Below are positions 44,697 through 55,456 of a stretch of 64,000 nt of DNA, in pieces. The notes under the pieces are model-generated. The model made no database searches. It saw only the letters and a program-made list of their open reading frames with translations, and was not told the origin of the DNA. This DNA is from a bacterium (GTDB taxonomy: Bacteria; Planctomycetota; Planctomycetia; Planctomycetales; Planctomycetaceae): the NCBI GenBank assembly GCA_016124895.1, contig WGMU01000003.1, forward strand, positions 46,378 to 110,377, in the 5' to 3' direction. The position numbers and the translations under genes were made by a program. The stretch's first letter is position 1; each line of letters starts with the position of its first letter.

Positions 44697-47600
44697 GTGG
44701 CCCGGCATCCATGGATGGAAGCATTTCGGCAGCGACTCGTCCGCTCGCAGCCCCGACGGCGGCGAGAGGTGCAGCATCGGCTGGGGCCAGATGGCCATGC
44801 CGCGCTGGAGTGCCTCGAAGATCGAACTCTGCTGGCCGCGACGGCCGTTCTGTTTGGCACCGAGTTGAACATCGTCACGGACGGCAGTGAGAACGTGACC
44901 GTCCGTGAGAACCCCGGCAGTCCCGGTCAGGTCCAGGTTCTGATTGGTTTGAGCCCGATTACCAGTGGTGCGACCGTCACCACGACCGCACTCACAGGCC
45001 TGGTGATTCGCACGGGAGCAGGTAACAACCGCGTCGATCTGAGTGCCGTCGATCGCGCGACGTTTCCGAGTCTGACGACCATTTCCGTCGACACCGGCAA
45101 CGGCGACGACGCAATCATCGGCAGCCCCGACATCGCCGATTCGCTGTTCGGTGGTGACGGTAACGACGTGATCGACGGCCAGGGCGGGGACAACACACTG
45201 CTCGGTGGCGATGGCAACGATTCAATCACAGCCGTTGGCGGTGCGGACTCGATTGACGCAGGAAACGGCAATGACACGGTCGACAGCGGTGACGGCAATG
45301 ACACGGTGCTCGGCGGGGACGGTGATGACGTCATCAACGCGCAGCTCGGCAATAACGTCATCGACGCGGGCGATGGGCAGGACCTCGTAACAACAGGTGA
45401 TGGCGATGATTTCATCGTCGGTGCTGGAGGCCGTGACACAATCTCGGCCGGCCCTGGCAACGATGTGATTTACGGCGGAGCAGGCAACGATTCGATCAAC
45501 GGTGGAGCCGGGAATGACTTCGCCATCGGCAACGGTGGTCGCGACTTCATGTTCGGCGATCTTGGTAACGACGTCCTGCAGGGGCGAGGCGGTAACGACG
45601 TTCTGTCCGGCGATGCTGGAAACGACACACTCCGCGGCCAGGCTGGCGCTGACGAACTTTACGGCGGAGAAGACGACGACCTGATCGTCGGCGGTGGCGG
45701 AGCCGACTTCCTGTATGACGAAGACCCTGGCCAGATTTCGGCGGGAACGAGCACAGACACTCTGCTCGGTCAGGGAGGCGACGACACGGTCTTTGCTTTC
45801 AGTGGCAATGACGTGATCGATGGCGGCAGCGGACGCGACTATCTGAATACGCGACCGGTCACGCTGTCGATCGATGATCTGGTGATCTCGCCCGAAGGTT
45901 CTGCCGGTACCTCGTCAACGGCGAGGTTTACGGTGCATCTATCGGAGCCGCAGCCGCAGCCTGTGACCGTTGACTACTTCACGTCGTCCGACGGCACCCA
46001 GCTCGGCGGGACCGCGACCGCCGGTCTCGACTATGTGGCGACAACGGGGAAGCTGACGTTTGCGGCGAATCAGACGACCGTGACCGCGACTGTCCGGATT
46101 CTGGGGGATGACGTGCAGGAGGCTGAGGAGACGTTTTTCGTCAACCTCACCAATCCGGTCAACGCGATTATTTTTGATGGCCTGGCCGAAGGCCGGATCC
46201 TCGACGATGACGCCACCGGACTGACCGTGACACCGGAGACGAGCGTGACTGCATTGACGTCAGCACTCGTCGGAACTGCCGGCGGGATTAACGTCACCGG
46301 AATGTCGGTGCAGGGGCAGTCGCTTTCGTCGAGTGTCGCTTCGACGGGCATCTTTACGGCAGGGCCGGGGGCGGCCTACGGACTGCTTGGCCAGGGCGTC
46401 GTGCTCAGCACGGGTAACGTTGCTGACTACGGCGACGGTCCCAATACCGCGCCGGACAATACGACCGACTTTGGAACGCTTGCGCTGCCTGTGGATCCTC
46501 TCAACGAGGCATTGCTGGACCCGATTACCGGTGGCTCGTTCGATCACTACGACGTCACGCGAATCGATATCGACTTCGATCTGCAGTCCGGCTTTGACAC
46601 CCTGTTTTTTACTCTGGTGTTCGGTTCGGAAGAATATCCGGAGTTTGTTGGCTCACCATTCATTGACGCCTTCGGGATTTATCTGAATGGCGTGAATATC
46701 GCGGTCTTCAATGGCGCGCCGGTCAACGTCGACCATCCGGACATGCAGCCTGTCGCTGGGACAGAACTCGACGGCGTGCTGGCCCCCGGCGGTGATCCAC
46801 TGCTGTCGTTTTCGTCTTTGTTGTCGGATGGTGCGACAGGGAACACGATCACGTTCATTATCGCCGACGCGTCCGACACAATTCTTGACTCGACAATCTT
46901 TCTGCAGTCGCTCGGCGGCACGCCTCCGAATGCGACGGCCCCACCACCGGCGCCATCGGTGCCCGTGCTGACCGGCAATCAGGCGGACACGATCATTGGT
47001 GGAACAGGCAGTGACACGTTGATCGGTGGTGACTTCAACGATCTGCTGATCGGCGGGTCGGCGTCCGACAGTATTGACGCGGGTGGTGGAGACGACACCG
47101 TTTACGGTGGAGGCGGACACGACACGATCTTCGGAAACACCGGCAACGACTCACTGTTCGGTAACGGTGGGAACGACATTCTCGACGGCGGCGACGGTGA
47201 TGACGGTCTCATCTGGAACGGGCTCAATCAAGGTGACGATACACTGCTTGGAGGTGCCGGCGGTGACCGCGTTATGGTTATGGGCACGCGAGCGGCCGAG
47301 ACATTTACGGTCGCGCAGACGACCGACGGCCTGCTGACAGTTACAGAGGGGACGGCAAAACTGGTTGTTGAAGAGTCTGTCGAGAATCTGTTCCTCGAAA
47401 CGTCTGGCGGAGCAGATCGGGTGATACTCGGCTCACTCAACAACGTGCCGCTGATCACGCTGACGGTCGATGGCCAGGGCGGAGCTGACCGGATTGATGC
47501 CGGCGGCGCTGACTTCGGTCGCGTCCGCGTCAGCCTGGCGGGCGGCGACGGTCCGGACGTGATTCTCGGCAGCCCTGGCGTTGAAACGCTGTCTGGCGGC

Positions 47601-48344
47601 GCGGGCAACGATTCGCTGTCTGGCGGTGCAGGCAACGATCTGTTGAAGGGCGATACCGGGCTCGATCAGCTTCAGGGCGGCGATGGCAACGATACGCTGC
47701 TGGGCGGCGACGACGACGACGCGCTTTATGGGGGCCTCGGCAACGACAGCATCTCGGGCGGTAATGGCTTCGACTTTGCGGATGGCGAAGCGGGCGACGA
47801 TACCATTCGCGGAGGCAACGGAAACGATACACTCGTCGGCTCGGACGGTAATGACTCACTGCTCGGCGAGTCGAACGAGGACTCACTGCTGGGCGGCGCC
47901 GGCGACGACACGCTGAATGGCGGACGCAGTAACGACACGCTGCGCGGCTTCTCAGGCGATGACAAGCTGATCGGCGATCACGGCGACGATCTGCTCGAAG
48001 GCGACGGTGGAAACGACGAACTCGTTGGCGGCGATGGAGACGATACGATTCGCGGCGGCGACGGCAACGATGGTCTGTCCGGTCAGGATGGCAACGACGT
48101 GCTGGCTGGCCAGGCTGGAAACGACATACTCGCAGGCGGCGACGGCAACGATATCCTCGACGGTGGCGGCGGACAGGACTCACTGTTCGGCCAGCTCGGC
48201 GATGACCGGCTCGACGGTGGCGGAGCGACCGACAAAGGCAATGCCGGACAGGGAGCCAACGCACCGCTCGCGAATATTGAAGGTTCGATCGACGAAAGCT
48301 TCCTGCTGATCGTCAGCGTCATGGAAGCGCTTGACGGCTTGTAG
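44697..48344 (+). CDS. Giant calcium-binding surface protein with Calx-beta and choice-of-anchor L domains
   Basis: A 1,215-residue protein that starts with GTG (strong AAGGAGG upstream). The N-terminus is basic, then '[12 protein letters not shown]' (near residue 40), the planctomycete LEPR-XLL-type motif of surface proteins. Three blocks of GGxGxD nonapeptide repeats (about residues 130-385, 755-845, 948-1181) bind calcium as beta-rolls. Between the first two lie a Calx-beta domain (about 390-505, '[28 protein letters not shown]') and a choice-of-anchor L domain (about 506-738, '[21 protein letters not shown]'). The C-terminus reads '[18 protein letters not shown]'. Likely exported by type I or another route and surface-associated. 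It is paralogous to the gene at 49120. Confidence 0.88.
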   Translation: MARHPWMEAFRQRLVRSQPRRRREVQHRLGPDGHAALECLEDRTLLAATAVLFGTELNIVTDGSENVTVRENPGSPGQVQVLIGLSPITSGATVTTTALTGLVIRTGAGNNRVDLSAVDRATFPSLTTISVDTGNGDDAIIGSPDIADSLFGGDGNDVIDGQGGDNTLLGGDGNDSITAVGGADSIDAGNGNDTVDSGDGNDTVLGGDGDDVINAQLGNNVIDAGDGQDLVTTGDGDDFIVGAGGRDTISAGPGNDVIYGGAGNDSINGGAGNDFAIGNGGRDFMFGDLGNDVLQGRGGNDVLSGDAGNDTLRGQAGADELYGGEDDDLIVGGGGADFLYDEDPGQISAGTSTDTLLGQGGDDTVFAFSGNDVIDGGSGRDYLNTRPVTLSIDDLVISPEGSAGTSSTARFTVHLSEPQPQPVTVDYFTSSDGTQLGGTATAGLDYVATTGKLTFAANQTTVTATVRILGDDVQEAEETFFVNLTNPVNAIIFDGLAEGRILDDDATGLTVTPETSVTALTSALVGTAGGINVTGMSVQGQSLSSSVASTGIFTAGPGAAYGLLGQGVVLSTGNVADYGDGPNTAPDNTTDFGTLALPVDPLNEALLDPITGGSFDHYDVTRIDIDFDLQSGFDTLFFTLVFGSEEYPEFVGSPFIDAFGIYLNGVNIAVFNGAPVNVDHPDMQPVAGTELDGVLAPGGDPLLSFSSLLSDGATGNTITFIIADASDTILDSTIFLQSLGGTPPNATAPPPAPSVPVLTGNQADTIIGGTGSDTLIGGDFNDLLIGGSASDSIDAGGGDDTVYGGGGHDTIFGNTGNDSLFGNGGNDILDGGDGDDGLIWNGLNQGDDTLLGGAGGDRVMVMGTRAAETFTVAQTTDGLLTVTEGTAKLVVEESVENLFLETSGGADRVILGSLNNVPLITLTVDGQGGADRIDAGGADFGRVRVSLAGGDGPDVILGSPGVETLSGGAGNDSLSGGAGNDLLKGDTGLDQLQGGDGNDTLLGGDDDDALYGGLGNDSISGGNGFDFADGEAGDDTIRGGNGNDTLVGSDGNDSLLGESNEDSLLGGAGDDTLNGGRSNDTLRGFSGDDKLIGDHGDDLLEGDGGNDELVGGDGDDTIRGGDGNDGLSGQDGNDVLAGQAGNDILAGGDGNDILDGGGGQDSLFGQLGDDRLDGGGATDKGNAGQGANAPLANIEGSIDESFLLIVSVMEALDGL

Positions 48345-48476
48345 TTGGACTGCGCCACTTTCGGTTGCCGTACAAGCACGAAGCGCAAGCGAGTGAGTGA
48401 GTCATTTACGTCAAACACACTCGCTTGCGCTTCGTGCTTGTATCCTCGCACATTTCGCCAAAGTGGCGCTGTCCAA
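48345..48476. repeat. MITE-like nested palindrome with GTAG flanks
   Basis: A 132-bp repeat. The outer inverted arms start TTGGAC and match over 17 bases with one mismatch (48345-48361 and 48460-48476). Inside, a perfect 25-bp stem (48371-48395 with 48418-48442, containing ACAAGCACGAAGCGCAAGCG) surrounds a 22-base loop. The element is flanked by GTAG on both sides (48341-48344 and 48477-48480), and the left copy includes the stop codon TAG of the RTX gene. It may be a non-autonomous mobile repeat; as a hairpin it could also end transcription. Confidence 0.8.
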
Positions 48477-48480
48477 GTAG

Positions 48481-49119
48481 GAGGCGGAGACTGAAGCCCG
48501 TCGCGAAACTCGCGAGAGTTCCGTCACGTAGCCATCCAGGGAAACTCCGACGTTGAGTTTCGGCACTCACAATGACGTCGGCGCTCCAAAGTCTGTGCAA
48601 AGTTCGTTGCGGGACATGACGCCGGCGTCCCGGTTTTCTCCTCTATGCGAGTCTTTTGGTTGTAACGATTCCGTCGCACACGGTGGCTTTGAGCATTCGC
48701 TGCGTCGCTCCGGCCAGCCGGGTCGCAGCGTTCGCACCTGCAACTCCGCGGACACCGATGGTCAGGTTTGCTCGGGCCGTTCTGATTCCGGCATTTCTCT
48801 GCGTCGTGCCGTCTGCTCCGCGGGTCAATCGCAACGACTGTGTGGAATCGTTCCGATGCCCGGAATGGATGCGACGGTCGGACTGAGCCAGTCGACATAC
48901 CGGGAGAGGGAAGAACTGTTCCCATCCGATCAGTCCGTGTGCGCGGCAGCTTCGCTACGCCATTCACAACGCGTGCCCGAGGCGACATCCGCAGCACCGA
49001 CAGAATGCGATCCTCTGTTCTGTCTGTGAAGGGTCGGCGCGAGCAGTTCTTTCACCCCACTCGTTGCAGGTTCTGTCTGCGCGACGAGTTCTGGATACGT
49101 GCCCGTCAGGAGAATTGCC
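48481..49119. other. Gene-less region upstream of the second RTX-like protein
   Basis: About 640 bases. Long open frames occur on both strands but mutually overlap and look like composition artefacts. AGGAG at 49109-49113 before GTG 49120 sets the next start. A promoter is likely but not identified. Confidence 0.45.
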
Positions 49120-52100
49120 GTGACAGTCAGCCCGTGGCTCGAAGGACTGCAGAAGCGACTCGTACGATCACGCGCCGCTCAGCTTCGGCGAAGACGTCCG
49201 CGGTCCACAGGCCGCAAGGCTGAGTATCTTGAAGTGCGTACGCTGCTGACGGTTGTGGCAATCTTCGACGAAGGGGCTCTGCAGGTTCTGGGCGACGCCG
49301 GAGAATCGATCGAGGTCCGCGAAAGTACCAGCACCTCTGGCATTGTCGAAGTGCTGGCGGACGGAGCCCTGCTGCAGTCACTGCCCCCACTGGCGACATC
49401 GTCTGTCACTTCTCTGGAAATCATCACCGGCGCGGCGAACGATGTGATTGATCTCAGCGGAGTTGCGGCGGCGGCTTTCTCCAGCCTGGCAACGATCACG
49501 GTTGATTCCGGTCACGGCGACGATCAGATCACGGCCAGTGCCGACATAGGAACCTCAGTCCTGGCGGGTGACGGTGCCGATACGATTCTTGGCGGCGACG
49601 GCGCGGACACGTTGCGCGGCGAGGACGGCAACGATGTTCTGAATGCCGGCGCTGGTGCGGATGAGGTTTACGGTGGTGACGGCGACGATTCGATTGATGC
49701 CGGAGCCGATAACGACCTCGTCTTCGCCGGCGACGGACTGGATACGGTTCTGGGCGGTGACGGCAACGACAGTATTGACGGCGAAGACGGCGTCGATTCG
49801 CTGCTTGGCGAGGCCGGGAACGACACGCTCGTCGGCAGTCAGGGCAACGATCTGATTTCCGGCGGCGACGACGACGACGTGCTTCTGGGTGGGGCCGACG
49901 ACGACGTCATCAACGGCGACGCAGGCAACGACTATCTCAGAGGTAACGGCGGCAACGACACGCTGGATGGCGGTGACGGCGACGACGCTGCGTACGGAGA
50001 CGGAGGCAAGGACGTCGTACGCGGCAATACGGGAGACGATCTGCTGGTCGGCGGGAGTCGCAAGGACACGGTCGAAGGCGGTCCCGGCAGCGACCGCATC
50101 TTCGGCGGCGCAGCGAACGATCTGCTGGTTGACGAATCAATCTCGATCATCGGCACTCAGGTGATGTCGATCAGCGATGATACCGTGTACGGAAACGGAG
50201 GAGACGACACGATTCTATCGCTGTCCGGTGCGGACTACATTGATGCCGGTACGGGCGACGATCTGGTCGACACCATCGCGAACGTGTTTATCACGATCGA
50301 CAATGTGGAACTCGACGAGCCGGATACGGGAGCCGTCAACGCGGTCTTTACTGTCAGCCTGTCGGAAACGGTTCCGGTTCAGGTCGCGGTTGATTATCAG
50401 ACGACCGAGGGCACAGCGACCGATGGTGCCGACTATGTTGGCCAGTCCGGCCGACTGATCTTCCAGCCTGGACAGGCGACAGCAACGGTCAGCGTGCCGG
50501 TGCTGGGTGACATCGTCAACGAAAGCGACGAAATCTTCACGCTGGATCTCAGCAACGCGGTCAACGCCACGATCATCGACAATCAGGGTGAAGGCCGCAT
50601 TCTCGACAACGATCCGCTGCAGATCGACGTCTTCCTGCTGTTTGACGATACCGGCAGTTTCACGAGCGCAGCCCCAACGCTCGCTGCAGCATTCCCACAG
50701 TTAATTGCTAACCTGCAGACGAACTTTCCAACAGCAGACTTTGGCTTTGGTGTTGGCCGTTTTGAAGATTATCCGACAACGTTTTCGGTCGACGATGCTC
50801 CGTTCCTGCTCAATCAACCGGTCGTCTCCGATTCCGAGCCGAACTTCTTCACGGCTATTAACAGTGCGCTGAATCGAAGTTCTCCAGGCTTTGGTGGAAC
50901 CGGACCGGAAAGCGTGATTGAAGGGCTGTATCAGGTCGCGACTGGTGCGGGTTTCGATGGAAACGGCGACGGCGACACGATCGACAGCGGGCCTGCCGGG
51001 CTGGTGACGACTCAAACCAATCCAGGACCGGAAGGCGATGTCCCAGCCTATTCGTCATTTACGCCTGATCCGACTGGTCCAGTCATCGCGCCGACGTATC
51101 CCGTCTCGATGTCAAACGACGGTGTCGGCTTCCGACCTGGATCTCAAAAGTTCGTGCTGCTGGCGACTGATGCGTCCTACACGGTCCAGCCAGACAACAT
51201 CGATCCGTATGTTGGCGTGAATAGTGTGACGGTGCCGGCCTCGCAGATTCTGAACCAGGCCGATCTGATGTCGCCTGGAGGGCGAGGTGCGACCGTTCAG
51301 AACACGGTCGACGAGCTGATTTCCCGAGGCATCAAGGTGATTGGCCTGGGGACGCCGTCATTCTTTGGGAATATCCCCCGTGGCCCGCTCGAAGGTCTCT
51401 CCATTCTGACTGGCGCAGTGAACACGACTGGCGCCGCGGTTGAGAACGGAATCACACCTGGTCCATCGGCTGACGATATCCAGCCCGGTGATCCATTGTT
51501 CTTCCAGATCAACACCGGAAACTCGACGCAGCTTGCTGATTCGATTCTGACAGCAATTACCGCCGGTGCGAATCTCGCACCGCCGCCGCCGCCGCCACCA
51601 CCGGCAACTCCGCCGATCCTCGGCAATCAGGACGACACGATTTATGGCGGAGAAGGCAACGACACGATCCGGGCTGCCAGTTCCAACGACCTGATTGTCG
51701 GCAACGCGGGTGATGATCTGATCGACGCCGGCGGAGGCAACGACACGGTTTACGGCGGTGCGGGGCACGACACCATTAACGGATCGCTTGGCGACGACCG
51801 ACTTTACGGACAGGGCGGCGACGACGTTCTCAATGGCGGGCTCGGAGATGACACGCTCGGCTGGGATGGCCAAGGGCAGGGGCAGGACAGTCTGTTCGGC
51901 GACGATGGATTCAACACTGTCGAAGTGAACGGAGACAACTCGAACAACTCGTTTGTCGTTTCGCAGAACGCGAATGGTGATCTGACAGTGACCGACGGTC
52001 CGGCGGTCCTGACCGTCGATCGCAGCTTCCGGAGCATCGTCGTCAATGGCGGCGGCGGGGCTGACACGATCGTCGTCCAGGCTGTGAATCGAGCCGGGCT

Positions 52101-52989
52101 CGCGGCGATTTCGCTTAATGGTAATGGCGGAAATGACCTCGTCGACGCATCTGCTGCCGTTGTGGGCGATGTCAAGCTGCGACTCAACGGAAACGACGGC
52201 AACGATACTCTGATCGGCAGTTCGTCCGGTGACCGTATTGACGGCGGGAGCGGCGACGACTCTCTGATCGGCAACGACGGCAACGACAGCATTCTCGGCG
52301 GCGATGGTTCAGACACTGTCGCAGCCGGCGGCGGTGATGATACGGTCAACGGCGAGGCGAACAACGACCTTCTGTCCGGGGGCGACGGTGACGATAGCAT
52401 CTTCGGCGGGCTCGATAATGACACGCTGATGGGGGACAACGGGAACGATACACTGCTTGGTCAGTTCGGCGATGACCTGCTGGTCGGAGGTGCCGATGCC
52501 GATTCGCTCGAAGGTTCCTCGGGTGCGGACACGTTGCACGGCGGCGGCGGAAACGATTTTCTTGACGGAGGCCGCAACAACGACGTCATTCGTGGGCAGG
52601 CCGGGAACGATACGATTCTCGGTGATCATGGCGACGACCTGATCGATGGCGACGACGGCGATGATGAGATCGTCGCTGGCGACGGCGACGACACCATCAT
52701 GGGAGGAGCCGGTAACGATGGCATCTCGTCCGGCGACGGAAACGACATTCTCAAAGGCGAACTCGGCGACGACACGCTTGTGGGCGGCGATGGCGACGAC
52801 ATGCTGGTCGGCGGCGGAGGTGACGACATCCTGCTGGGCGAGCAGGGCATCGACGACCTCAACGGCAACGGAGGTTACGACATCGGAGCCACTGGCGAAG
52901 GCGATGATCCGGCTCCGCGCCGCATCGAGCTGATTGACGAAACGTTCACATTGACTGCAAAGATGCTCGCGCATCTGGACGGCCTGTGA
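49120..52989 (+). CDS. Giant calcium-binding surface protein with Calx-beta and VWA-like domains
   Basis: A 1,289-residue paralog of the upstream RTX-like protein. It starts with GTG at a comparable site ('TVSPWLEGLQKRLVRSRAAQ' beside '[19 protein letters not shown]'), has the LEPR-XLL-like 'YLEVRTLLTVV', three GGxGxD repeat blocks (about residues 130-340, 833-927, 1023-1253) and a Calx-beta domain (about 390-500). The central domain differs: residues 503-820 resemble a von Willebrand A/integrin-like region ('QIDVFLLFDDTGSFTSAAPTLAAAFPQLIANLQ', 'GFGVGRFEDYP', 'FVLLATDASYTV'). It ends 'IDETFTLTAKMLAHLDGL', like its neighbour. Probably a surface adhesin or matrix protein; export route unknown. 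Confidence 0.88.
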   Translation: MTVSPWLEGLQKRLVRSRAAQLRRRRPRSTGRKAEYLEVRTLLTVVAIFDEGALQVLGDAGESIEVRESTSTSGIVEVLADGALLQSLPPLATSSVTSLEIITGAANDVIDLSGVAAAAFSSLATITVDSGHGDDQITASADIGTSVLAGDGADTILGGDGADTLRGEDGNDVLNAGAGADEVYGGDGDDSIDAGADNDLVFAGDGLDTVLGGDGNDSIDGEDGVDSLLGEAGNDTLVGSQGNDLISGGDDDDVLLGGADDDVINGDAGNDYLRGNGGNDTLDGGDGDDAAYGDGGKDVVRGNTGDDLLVGGSRKDTVEGGPGSDRIFGGAANDLLVDESISIIGTQVMSISDDTVYGNGGDDTILSLSGADYIDAGTGDDLVDTIANVFITIDNVELDEPDTGAVNAVFTVSLSETVPVQVAVDYQTTEGTATDGADYVGQSGRLIFQPGQATATVSVPVLGDIVNESDEIFTLDLSNAVNATIIDNQGEGRILDNDPLQIDVFLLFDDTGSFTSAAPTLAAAFPQLIANLQTNFPTADFGFGVGRFEDYPTTFSVDDAPFLLNQPVVSDSEPNFFTAINSALNRSSPGFGGTGPESVIEGLYQVATGAGFDGNGDGDTIDSGPAGLVTTQTNPGPEGDVPAYSSFTPDPTGPVIAPTYPVSMSNDGVGFRPGSQKFVLLATDASYTVQPDNIDPYVGVNSVTVPASQILNQADLMSPGGRGATVQNTVDELISRGIKVIGLGTPSFFGNIPRGPLEGLSILTGAVNTTGAAVENGITPGPSADDIQPGDPLFFQINTGNSTQLADSILTAITAGANLAPPPPPPPPATPPILGNQDDTIYGGEGNDTIRAASSNDLIVGNAGDDLIDAGGGNDTVYGGAGHDTINGSLGDDRLYGQGGDDVLNGGLGDDTLGWDGQGQGQDSLFGDDGFNTVEVNGDNSNNSFVVSQNANGDLTVTDGPAVLTVDRSFRSIVVNGGGGADTIVVQAVNRAGLAAISLNGNGGNDLVDASAAVVGDVKLRLNGNDGNDTLIGSSSGDRIDGGSGDDSLIGNDGNDSILGGDGSDTVAAGGGDDTVNGEANNDLLSGGDGDDSIFGGLDNDTLMGDNGNDTLLGQFGDDLLVGGADADSLEGSSGADTLHGGGGNDFLDGGRNNDVIRGQAGNDTILGDHGDDLIDGDDGDDEIVAGDGDDTIMGGAGNDGISSGDGNDILKGELGDDTLVGGDGDDMLVGGGGDDILLGEQGIDDLNGNGGYDIGATGEGDDPAPRRIELIDETFTLTAKMLAHLDGL

Positions 52990-53226
52990 TCCGGAGTGAC
53001 TCGGTCTCCGGTTGATCATCTCGTTAATCATCGGACGTAGCGCGTTCGCGCAGGACGCGGGAGGCAACCGCGGCCCGCATTCTGGAGAATCCGGCTACTG
53101 GCGAATTCAGCTCGAACAGCAACCTGTTTCTGATCACCGATCGCCGATAGGATCGATGCCGCTTTGGCTGCGCCACCTGGGCAGTCTCGTGACGGCAGGA
53201 CGTGACCAGAAACAGGTAACAGGTCG

Positions 53227-54645
53227 ATGCTGCAACTTCAGAATCAAAGCCTGCGATTGTGCGACGGAATTTCGCGGCGCGAAGCCGTACGCATCGGCGG
53301 GCTGGGAGCGCTCGGGCTCTCTCTGCCGCAAGTGCTGGATCAGCGGGAGGCGAACGCAGGCACCTCAGCGAGCGGCCGCGCTCAGCCGGGCGTCGCGTTC
53401 GGAAAAGCGAAGTCCGTAATCCTGTTCTGGCTGGCTGGAGGACCTCCGCAGCACGAGACGTGGGATCCAAAGCCCGATGCTCCGGAGAATATCCGCGGCC
53501 CGTTCAGCCCGATTCCGACAAAGACGCCGGGGTTTCACATCAGCGAGCTGATGCCGCGCACGGCTCAGTTGACCGACCGCATCGCCGTGCTGCGCGGTGT
53601 CGTGTCGGGTGACAATTCGCATTCGTCGAGCGGCTATCAGATGCTGACTGGCGTGCCGCACATTCCGCTCAGTCGAGAAAACGTCACTGCGAAAGCGCCG
53701 AACCTGTGCCCGTCTCTGGGGGCAATCACGCGGACGCTGCGACCGGATCGCGGCGGGCTGCCGTCAGCGATCACTCTGCCGCGACACATTGCCAACGTCG
53801 GCGAGATCGTCTGGCCGGGACAGGACGGCGGCATTCTCGGACGCCAGTACGACCCGTGGCTGCTGACCTGCGATCCCAGCGACAAGAACTTTCAGATTCC
53901 GGATCTCGCTCTGCCCGATGAAGTCTCGTCCGGACGAGTCGGGCGGCGACGCGACCTGCTCGGACAACTCGACAGCGTCTCGCGGCATCTCGATCAGCAG
54001 AACAGCGTGCAGAGCTTCTCACGGCGGTTCGGTCAGGCATTCGACCTGCTTAATGGCGGCCAGGCACGTGAGGCATTCGCGATCTCGCGCGAATCCGACG
54101 CGACACGCGACCGCTATGGTCGCTCGAAGTTCGCTCAGTCGGTCCTTCTGGCGCGGCGACTTGTGGAAGCCGGAGTCTCGCTCGTTCAGGTCAACTGGCA
54201 GCAGATCGAAGGCAAAGAGAACAATGGTTCGTGGGACGTCCACAAAGACTTCGCACCGTGCTGCAAAGAGTTTCTGTGCCCGATCATGGACCAGTCGTTT
54301 TCGGCACTGCTGGAGGATCTCGAAGACAGCGGGATGCTGGACGAAACGCTGGTCGCCTGGGTTGGCGAGTTCGGCCACACGCCGAAGATCAACGCGCGAG
54401 CCGGTCGCGACCACTGGGGCTCGTGTTTCTCCGTCGCTCTGGCCGGTGGCGGCATTCGCGGTGGAGTCGTTTACGGAGCGAGCGATCAGCATGCGGCGCA
54501 TCCTGTCAGCGGCCGAGTTGAGCCGCGCGACATCGCAGCGACGATCTTTCACTGCATGGGCTACGAGCCGGAAACGCAGATGGTCGATCAGTCCGGCCGC
54601 CCGATGCCGATCACGCGCGGGCACGTGATCAACGAGATTCTCTGA
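53227..54645 (+). CDS. DUF1501 protein with Tat-like leader
   Basis: A 472-residue protein of the DUF1501 family, greatly expanded in planctomycetes and related to alkaline-phosphatase-like sulfatases. The leader 'SRREAVRIGGLGALGLSLPQVL' has the twin-Arg pattern for folded export. Family motifs include 'AKSVILFWLAGGPPQHETWDPKPDAPENIRGPF', 'LRGVVSGDNSHSSSGYQMLTG', 'LVQVNWQ' and 'LVAWVGEFGHTPKINARAGRDHWGSCFSVALAGGGIRGG'. DUF1501 genes usually pair with DUF1553 or DUF1549 genes; none is next to it here. The role is not established. Confidence 0.9.
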   Translation: MLQLQNQSLRLCDGISRREAVRIGGLGALGLSLPQVLDQREANAGTSASGRAQPGVAFGKAKSVILFWLAGGPPQHETWDPKPDAPENIRGPFSPIPTKTPGFHISELMPRTAQLTDRIAVLRGVVSGDNSHSSSGYQMLTGVPHIPLSRENVTAKAPNLCPSLGAITRTLRPDRGGLPSAITLPRHIANVGEIVWPGQDGGILGRQYDPWLLTCDPSDKNFQIPDLALPDEVSSGRVGRRRDLLGQLDSVSRHLDQQNSVQSFSRRFGQAFDLLNGGQAREAFAISRESDATRDRYGRSKFAQSVLLARRLVEAGVSLVQVNWQQIEGKENNGSWDVHKDFAPCCKEFLCPIMDQSFSALLEDLEDSGMLDETLVAWVGEFGHTPKINARAGRDHWGSCFSVALAGGGIRGGVVYGASDQHAAHPVSGRVEPRDIAATIFHCMGYEPETQMVDQSGRPMPITRGHVINEIL

Positions 54646-54717
54646 CGCTGAACTGCTCCGTAGCGAAACTCGGGCAGAGTTTCGGCAGCCTGCCTCGTCC
54701 GCCCTGATATTCCTCCA

Positions 54718-55389
54718 ATGCGGCCCGTCATTAACGTCTGCCTGATGCTCGCCTTTTTCCTGGCGATTCCGATCGTCCCGTTCCTGCTGCTGGGCGAAGC
54801 GTTCGAGCAGGACGTGCAGGCCTGGCTGCAGCGCGAGCGGGAACAGACCGGCGGTGTCCTTGCTGCCGCTGTTGTCGGCACACTCGCCAGCGACATCTTC
54901 CTGCCGATCCCGTCGAGTTCCGTTGTGACGTACGCGGGCGGAGTCATCGGTCTGTGGCCCGCGACGCTGTGGTCCTGGCTGGGGCTGACCATTGGAGCGT
55001 GCTGTGGCTTCGGCCTGTCGAAGCTCCTCGGCAAGCCCTTCGCGTACCGCTTTGCAGAACCTGACGATCTGGCAAAAGTCGAGGCCGCCGCCACGAAATA
55101 CGGCCCCGCCATCCTGCTGCTGAGTCGCCCCCTGCCGATCCTGGCCGAAGCCTGCGTCCTGCTCTTTGGCACGACAACTCTGACCTGGCGTCAGTTCCTG
55201 CTGCCGGTCCTCGCGGCAAACCTGGGCATCGCCTTCGTCTATGCCGCCTGCGGAGCGGGTTTCCAGGACCAGAAGACGCTGCTGACTGTCGCCATTGTTT
55301 CCGGCACTGTCCCGCTGCTGATCGCTCTCCTCGTCCGCAAACGCCTGCCAACCCGGTTCATCGAATCTGCCGAACCACCACGGAAATGA
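54718..55389 (+). CDS. VTT/TVP38-like membrane protein
   Basis: A 223-residue protein with about five helices and the VTT-domain core 'TLASDIFLPIPSSSVVTYAGGVIGLWPATLWSWLGLTIGACCGFGLSKLLGKP' followed by 'YGPAILLLSRPLPILAEACVLLFGTTTLTWRQFLLPVLAANLGIAFVYAACGAGF'. This DedA/TVP38-like family includes lipid scramblase-like and transport proteins of the inner membrane. It follows the DUF1501 gene by 72 bases and is convergent with the hydrogenase operon. Confidence 0.8.
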   Translation: MRPVINVCLMLAFFLAIPIVPFLLLGEAFEQDVQAWLQREREQTGGVLAAAVVGTLASDIFLPIPSSSVVTYAGGVIGLWPATLWSWLGLTIGACCGFGLSKLLGKPFAYRFAEPDDLAKVEAAATKYGPAILLLSRPLPILAEACVLLFGTTTLTWRQFLLPVLAANLGIAFVYAACGAGFQDQKTLLTVAIVSGTVPLLIALLVRKRLPTRFIESAEPPRK

Positions 55390-55456
55390 GGCAGGGATTG
55401 CATCCGCACAGCCGAGCATCAATGCAGAGCAGTCGGCAGTGACGCAGGGAAGGTCC

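Noticed and set aside
48553..49029. A 158-codon open frame between the two RTX-like genes
   Set aside because: Composition is Ser/Cys/Arg-rich without any motif, frames on the opposite strand overlap it, and no ribosome binding site fits.
45090..52880. Tandem DNA repeats that might be taken for a CRISPR array or satellite
   Set aside because: The periodicity is 27 bases from nonapeptide protein repeats in frame; there are no constant repeats with unique spacers.
44927..53067. Long open frames on the minus strand opposite the RTX-like genes
   Set aside because: They are composition artefacts of the GGxGxD repeats: their translations are Ser/Pro- or Arg-rich low complexity with no ribosome binding sites.
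55390..55456. A terminator between the VTT gene and the peptidase gene
   Set aside because: No stable stem followed by a T-run was found in the convergent gap.
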